Assembly: GCA_000961655.1 (NCBI GenBank)
Contig: LADR01000012.1
Location: forward strand, 124,001 to 188,000
Length of the DNA: 64,000 bases
DNA from: Desulfatitalea sp. BRH_c12
GTDB lineage: Bacteria > Desulfobacterota > Desulfobacteria > Desulfobacterales > Desulfosarcinaceae
Reading direction: 5' to 3'
The notes below the pieces were generated by a model that was not told where the DNA came from, searched no databases, and saw nothing but the letters and a program-made list of their open reading frames with translations. Below, one piece after another: positions 60,509 through 64,000 of this stretch; position 1 is the first letter of the stretch; every line of letters begins with the position of its first letter. Position numbers and translations under genes: made by a program.

Positions 60509-61762
60509 ATGCCGACTCTATTGCGACGCTACGGAATCTGGGCAGCAGCCATGATCATGTGCGGGGTGCTGCCGCTCATCTTCAAATCCAGTTTCTCTAT
60601 TTCACTGCTCAGCCAAATGGGCATCTCCATCATCTTCGCCCTCTCCTACAATATGCTGCTGGGGCAGGGCGGCATGCTCTCCTTTGGTCACGCCGTCTAT
60701 CTCGGCCTGGGTGGTTTTCTTTCCATGCATGCCCTCAACAAGATCGGCGGCGGCGCCCTGCCGCTGCCTCTGGAACTGCTGCCCCTGGTGGGCGGTATGG
60801 CCGGCGTCGTGGCGGGCGTTGTTTTCGGCTGGCTCTCAACCGATCGTTCCGGAACGACCTTCGCCCTGATCTCCCTGGGTATCGGTGAATTGATCGCGGC
60901 CAGCGCCCTGATGCTGCCGAGTTTTTTCGGAGGGGAAGAAGGCATCAGCGGCAACCGCATGGTCAAAATGACCCTGACCGGATTCAAATTCGGCAAATCC
61001 GTCGAGGTTTACTACCTCATCGCCTGTTGGATGCTGCTCAGTGTGGGCCTGATGTATTTGCTGACCAAAACGCCTTTGGGACGGGTGGCCAATGCCGTGC
61101 GCGACAACCCCGAGCGGGCCGCCTTCATCGGCTATAATCCGCGTTCGGTGCGCACGCTTCAGTTCACGCTGGCGGCCTTTTTCGCGGGTCTGGCCGGGGG
61201 CCTATTCGCCATCAATTACGAGATCATCACCGCCGAGATGGTGGGCGCGCATCCCTCGGGCAGTGTGCTGATGATGACCTATATCGGCGGCGTGGGCCAT
61301 TTCTTCGGACCGATCATAGGCGCGGTGCTGGTGACCTTCATGCAGCAGTCCCTGGCCGGCATCACCCATGCCTGGCTGCTTTACTTCGGTCTGCTTTTCG
61401 TGATGATGGTGCTTTGGGCACCCAACGGCCTGGCGGGTTTGATCATGATGCACGAACCGGTCTGGAAGGCCGGACTGCTCCGGCGCCTGCTTCCATCTTA
61501 TCTGGCGATTCTGGTTCCGACCCTGGTAATGTTAACGGGCATCATGATCCTGGTGGAGATCAACTATCATCTCTCCCTGAGTATCAATCCTGATGATCCG
61601 TTGACCCTCTTCGGCATCGCCTTTAACGCCAGGTCTCCCGTGGCCTGGGGCCTTGCCATCGCTTTGGCCGCTGTCGGTCTTTTCTTTTTCCGCAAAATGG
61701 TGCGATGGGTCAACCAGAGCTGGAATGAAGTGACCCAAGCAATGAAGGGGGCCGATAGATGA
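60509..61762 (+). CDS. livM: Liv-type ABC transporter permease LivM
   Basis: The 417-residue protein has ten or more hydrophobic segments and LivM signatures (SYNMLLGQGGMLSFGHAVYL, TPLGRVANAVRDNPERAAFI, GGVGHFFGPIIGAVLVTF). It is somewhat longer than usual because of an extra C-terminal pair of helices around 330-400. AAGGAAG precedes the ATG. Its stop overlaps the livG start by 4 bp. Confidence 0.95.
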   Translation: MPTLLRRYGIWAAAMIMCGVLPLIFKSSFSISLLSQMGISIIFALSYNMLLGQGGMLSFGHAVYLGLGGFLSMHALNKIGGGALPLPLELLPLVGGMAGVVAGVVFGWLSTDRSGTTFALISLGIGELIAASALMLPSFFGGEEGISGNRMVKMTLTGFKFGKSVEVYYLIACWMLLSVGLMYLLTKTPLGRVANAVRDNPERAAFIGYNPRSVRTLQFTLAAFFAGLAGGLFAINYEIITAEMVGAHPSGSVLMMTYIGGVGHFFGPIIGAVLVTFMQQSLAGITHAWLLYFGLLFVMMVLWAPNGLAGLIMMHEPVWKAGLLRRLLPSYLAILVPTLVMLTGIMILVEINYHLSLSINPDDPLTLFGIAFNARSPVAWGLAIALAAVGLFFFRKMVRWVNQSWNEVTQAMKGADR

Positions 61763-62511
61763 CCGCCGTTGCGCTCAAAATCGTGGACGTCCACAAAAGT
61801 TTCGGAAGCAGTAAAATCATCAACGGCGTTCATCTGGAGGTGCTCAAAGGCGAACGCCATGCCGTGATCGGCCCCAATGGCGCCGGTAAATCCACGCTGT
61901 TCAATTTGATCAGCGGCTTCTATTCGGTCAGTTCAGGTTACATCGCGCTCAACGGACAGATCATCTCCAACATGGCCCCTCATTTGATCAACCGCAGGGG
62001 GTTGAGCCGCAGTTTCCAGGTCACCAATATCTTCCCCAAGATGACGGTTTTTGAAAACATCCGCTGCGCCCTGCTCTGGCCCATGGGATATCGTCACTCC
62101 TTCTGGCATATGGTGGGGAACCTGAAAAAGGTCAATGCCAAAGCCGGAGAGATCCTGGAGCGCATCCGCTTGGCCGACCGCAGGGACATTCCGGCCGGCC
62201 TGCTGGCCTATGCCGAGCAGCGTGCGCTGGAGATCGGCATCACCATTGCCGGCGACGCCGACGTCATTCTGCTGGACGAACCCACGGCCGGTATGAGCCA
62301 GAGCGAGACCGCCCATGCGGTGGAACTGATCCGCACGGTCACCGAGGGCAAGACCTTGCTGGTGGTGGAGCACGACATGAGCGTGGTCTTCGGCCTGGCC
62401 GATCACATCTCGGTGCTGGTTTACGGTCAGGTGGTGGCCACGGACACGCCCGAGAAAATCCGGCAGAACCCCCAGGTTCAGGAAGCTTACCTTGGGAAGG
62501 AGATCGAATAA
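61759..62511 (+). CDS. livG: Liv-type ABC transporter ATP-binding protein LivG
   Basis: The 250-residue ATPase has Walker A IGPNGAGKSTLFNLI, Walker B DADVILLDEPTAGMS and VVEHDMSVVFGLADHI. The ABC signature reads LLAYAEQRALEIGI; the usual form is LSYGEQR, so the serine-glycine step is replaced by Ala-Tyr-Ala, a notable variation in this family. It powers transport with LivF. It overlaps livM (ATGA). Confidence 0.94.
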   Translation: MTAVALKIVDVHKSFGSSKIINGVHLEVLKGERHAVIGPNGAGKSTLFNLISGFYSVSSGYIALNGQIISNMAPHLINRRGLSRSFQVTNIFPKMTVFENIRCALLWPMGYRHSFWHMVGNLKKVNAKAGEILERIRLADRRDIPAGLLAYAEQRALEIGITIAGDADVILLDEPTAGMSQSETAHAVELIRTVTEGKTLLVVEHDMSVVFGLADHISVLVYGQVVATDTPEKIRQNPQVQEAYLGKEIE

Positions 62512-63207
62512 ATGCTCGAGATCAAAGATCTGCACGCATACTACGGCCGCAGCCATATTCTGCAGGGCGTCAACCTGAACGTGAAAGAAGGGGAGATCGT
62601 CAGCTTGCTGGGCCGCAACGGCGTAGGGCGCTCAACGACCTGCATGACCATCATGGGTCTGGTCCAGCCCCATGGTTCCATTCTTTACAAAGGCCAGCAG
62701 ATTGCCGGACGCAAGCCCCACGACATTGCCCGCAAGGGCATCGGCTTCGTGCCCGAGGACCGCTGGATCTTTCCGGGACTGACGGTTTTGCAGAATCTGC
62801 AATTGGGCATGAAGAGCAGCAAGCAGTCGGGGCGCTGGCGCATCGAAGATGTCTTCAGCATCTTCCCGCGCCTGGGTGAGCGCTCCAACGTTCACGGCGG
62901 CTTGATTTCAGGCGGTGAAAAGCAGATGCTCACCATCTGTCGAACGTTGATGGGCGATCCGGATTTCATTATGATCGACGAGCCCACCGAGGGGTTGGCG
63001 CCCATGATGGTCGAGCAGGTGGGGCGCCTGATCGAAGAGATCGCCCGCCGGGGAATCTCCGTGCTGCTGGTGGAACAGAAGCTGAGCATCGCCCTGAAAA
63101 TTTCACAACGGCTCTACATCATGGGCCACGGCCACATCGTATACGAAGGCACGCCCGCGGACATCAAGAAGGATCAGGCCGTGCGCAAGGAGTGGTTGGA
63201 AGTCTAA
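62512..63207 (+). CDS. livF: Liv-type ABC transporter ATP-binding protein LivF, Walker A Lys to Arg
   Basis: The 231-residue ATPase has signature ISGGEKQMLTICRTLM, Walker B PDFIMIDEPTEGLAPMM and VLLVEQKLSIAL. Walker A reads LLGRNGVGRSTT, with arginine R40 (CGC, 62629-62631) in place of the usual lysine. Similar GVGRST or GMGRST forms seem to occur in some LivF lineages, so the protein may still work. GGGAAGGAG inside the end of livG serves as ribosome site and the ATG follows the livG stop directly. Confidence 0.93.
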   Translation: MLEIKDLHAYYGRSHILQGVNLNVKEGEIVSLLGRNGVGRSTTCMTIMGLVQPHGSILYKGQQIAGRKPHDIARKGIGFVPEDRWIFPGLTVLQNLQLGMKSSKQSGRWRIEDVFSIFPRLGERSNVHGGLISGGEKQMLTICRTLMGDPDFIMIDEPTEGLAPMMVEQVGRLIEEIARRGISVLLVEQKLSIALKISQRLYIMGHGHIVYEGTPADIKKDQAVRKEWLEV

Positions 63208-63303
63208 GCCTCACGCGATGCATTATCAAAAATGCAGGCCCATCACCCCGGGTTTTAAACTTTTCAATCATCGTAAATATTATTCTAAACGGAGGGTTTC
63301 AGT

Positions 63304-64000
63304 ATGAAGAGGATTGGAAACAGGAACGTTTGGATTCTATATTCGGTTCTGTTCTTTGTGAGTCTGGGATTGACCTGGGTGCCTTCTCCCCAGATAACAA
63401 CGGCTCAGGCTGAGAGCGCCGTTGATACTGCTGTGGATGCGCTGGCGAATGTGGAATACCTCGTCAGTGCGCTTCCGGACTCAGCTTTCCGGAACATTAA
63501 CAATCGGAAAGCGCTGCTAAACAAAATCGATGCAACTTTTGACCAGCTCGAGGCTGGCGCTTACACGGGTGCCAAAAACAAACTCAAGAACGACATCGAA
63601 GACAAAATTACCAAATGGATTGTCGCCTCACAACAGGCCGCTTTAATTGAAGCACTGGAAATGACGATTCAGGCGGTGGCCTGCGCCGAACTCGATGGTA
63701 TGGTGATTCCCGCCACATCGATTGGCTTACCGACTACCGGGGGCTTGATCACCAGCACAACAGTCGTCCCGGCGACCGGAGCTATCGGAACATATTGCAA
63801 GATACTGGGTGAAATCAGCCCAGTGGATCCCACTGCGCCTAAAATCAAGTTCCAGGTCGACCTGCCTGCAAATTGGAACAAAAAAGCGATGGCGTTTGGC
63901 GGCGGCGGTTTTGACGGCTCGATCCCCAATGTGGCTGGCAATGTTGGATTCGGTCCAACGGATAAACCGACACCGATCCAGCGTGGCTACGCCACCTTCG
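63304..64000 (+). CDS. Secreted tannase/feruloyl-esterase-like protein, 3'-truncated by window edge
   Basis: ATG at 63304 after AAACGGAGGG; 232 codons are visible. A signal peptide (ILYSVLFFVSLGLTWVPSP) precedes a helical stretch with ALANVEYLVSALPDSAFRN and KLKNDIEDKITKWI, similar to FIMAH-type domains. Then PANWNKKAMAFGGGGFDGSI and FGPTDKPTPIQRGYATF, the start of the tannase/feruloyl esterase family. It would hydrolyse aromatic esters outside the cytoplasm. It follows livF by 96 bp, so a link to uptake of released acids is possible. The catalytic serine lies beyond the window. Confidence 0.8.
   Translation, partial: MKRIGNRNVWILYSVLFFVSLGLTWVPSPQITTAQAESAVDTAVDALANVEYLVSALPDSAFRNINNRKALLNKIDATFDQLEAGAYTGAKNKLKNDIEDKITKWIVASQQAALIEALEMTIQAVACAELDGMVIPATSIGLPTTGGLITSTTVVPATGAIGTYCKILGEISPVDPTAPKIKFQVDLPANWNKKAMAFGGGGFDGSIPNVAGNVGFGPTDKPTPIQRGYATF

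Overview
The window looks like a chromosomal segment of an anaerobic Desulfobacterota bacterium (Desulfosarcina/Desulfococcus-like). This is inferred from gene content: a sodium-pumping glutaconyl-CoA decarboxylase beside acyl-CoA dehydrogenases, a TAXI-type TRAP transporter, a liv ABC transporter, and many PAS and two-component proteins. No rRNA or complete tRNA gene is present, so the taxonomy stays an inference.

Region 1 (1 to about 17.94 kb) is a genomic island rich in defence genes and decay. It opens inside a BREX brxL gene (5' end outside the window). Next comes an IS256-family insertion sequence that splits an older minus-strand gene, and then a compact three-gene set: OLD-family ATPase/TOPRIM nuclease, UvrD-type helicase and SIR2-domain protein. 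The first two genes resemble Gabija; adding SIR2 makes the set the best candidate here for an undescribed anti-phage system. Two decayed genes, a sensor kinase/NarL regulator pair, a small secreted protein and a replication/excision/integration module (about 14.27 to 17.72 kb) follow. The island ends at a 3' tRNA-Asn fragment (17900-17944) followed by a tRNA-type terminator. No intact tRNA-Asn lies to the left, so the left end is probably outside the window.

Region 2 (18 to 29.9 kb) holds small hypothetical genes and two near-identical IS66-family elements, each with its own 8-bp target duplication and only 24 bp apart. The second has removed the stop codon of a 4Fe-4S protein. It also holds khpA, a large secreted CARDB/BNR protein beside a small gene that repeats its C-terminal domain, and an HD-GYP pseudogene.

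Region 3 (29.9 to 46.1 kb) is a one-strand catabolic cluster: FadR-type regulator, acyl-CoA ligase, zinc dehydrogenase, thiolase, DUF35 protein, acyl-CoA dehydrogenase, the four subunits of a Na+-translocating glutaconyl-CoA decarboxylase (including a 43-residue membrane subunit), a long acyl-CoA dehydrogenase, a TAXI/TRAP uptake system and a CoA-transferase. The logic fits uptake, CoA activation and oxidation of a dicarboxylate such as glutarate, with decarboxylation energy stored as a sodium gradient.

Region 4 (46.1 to 55.9 kb) contains a decayed E1-beta dehydrogenase gene, a hybrid PAS histidine kinase, remnants of a metal-resistance cluster before an intact Cu+-type P1B ATPase, and an envelope module of two L,D-transpeptidases flanking a Braun-lipoprotein-like protein ending in lysine.

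Region 5 (56.2 to 64 kb) has a double TetR regulator transcribed away from a complete livKHMGF operon, followed by the start of a secreted tannase/feruloyl-esterase-like protein that runs off the window.
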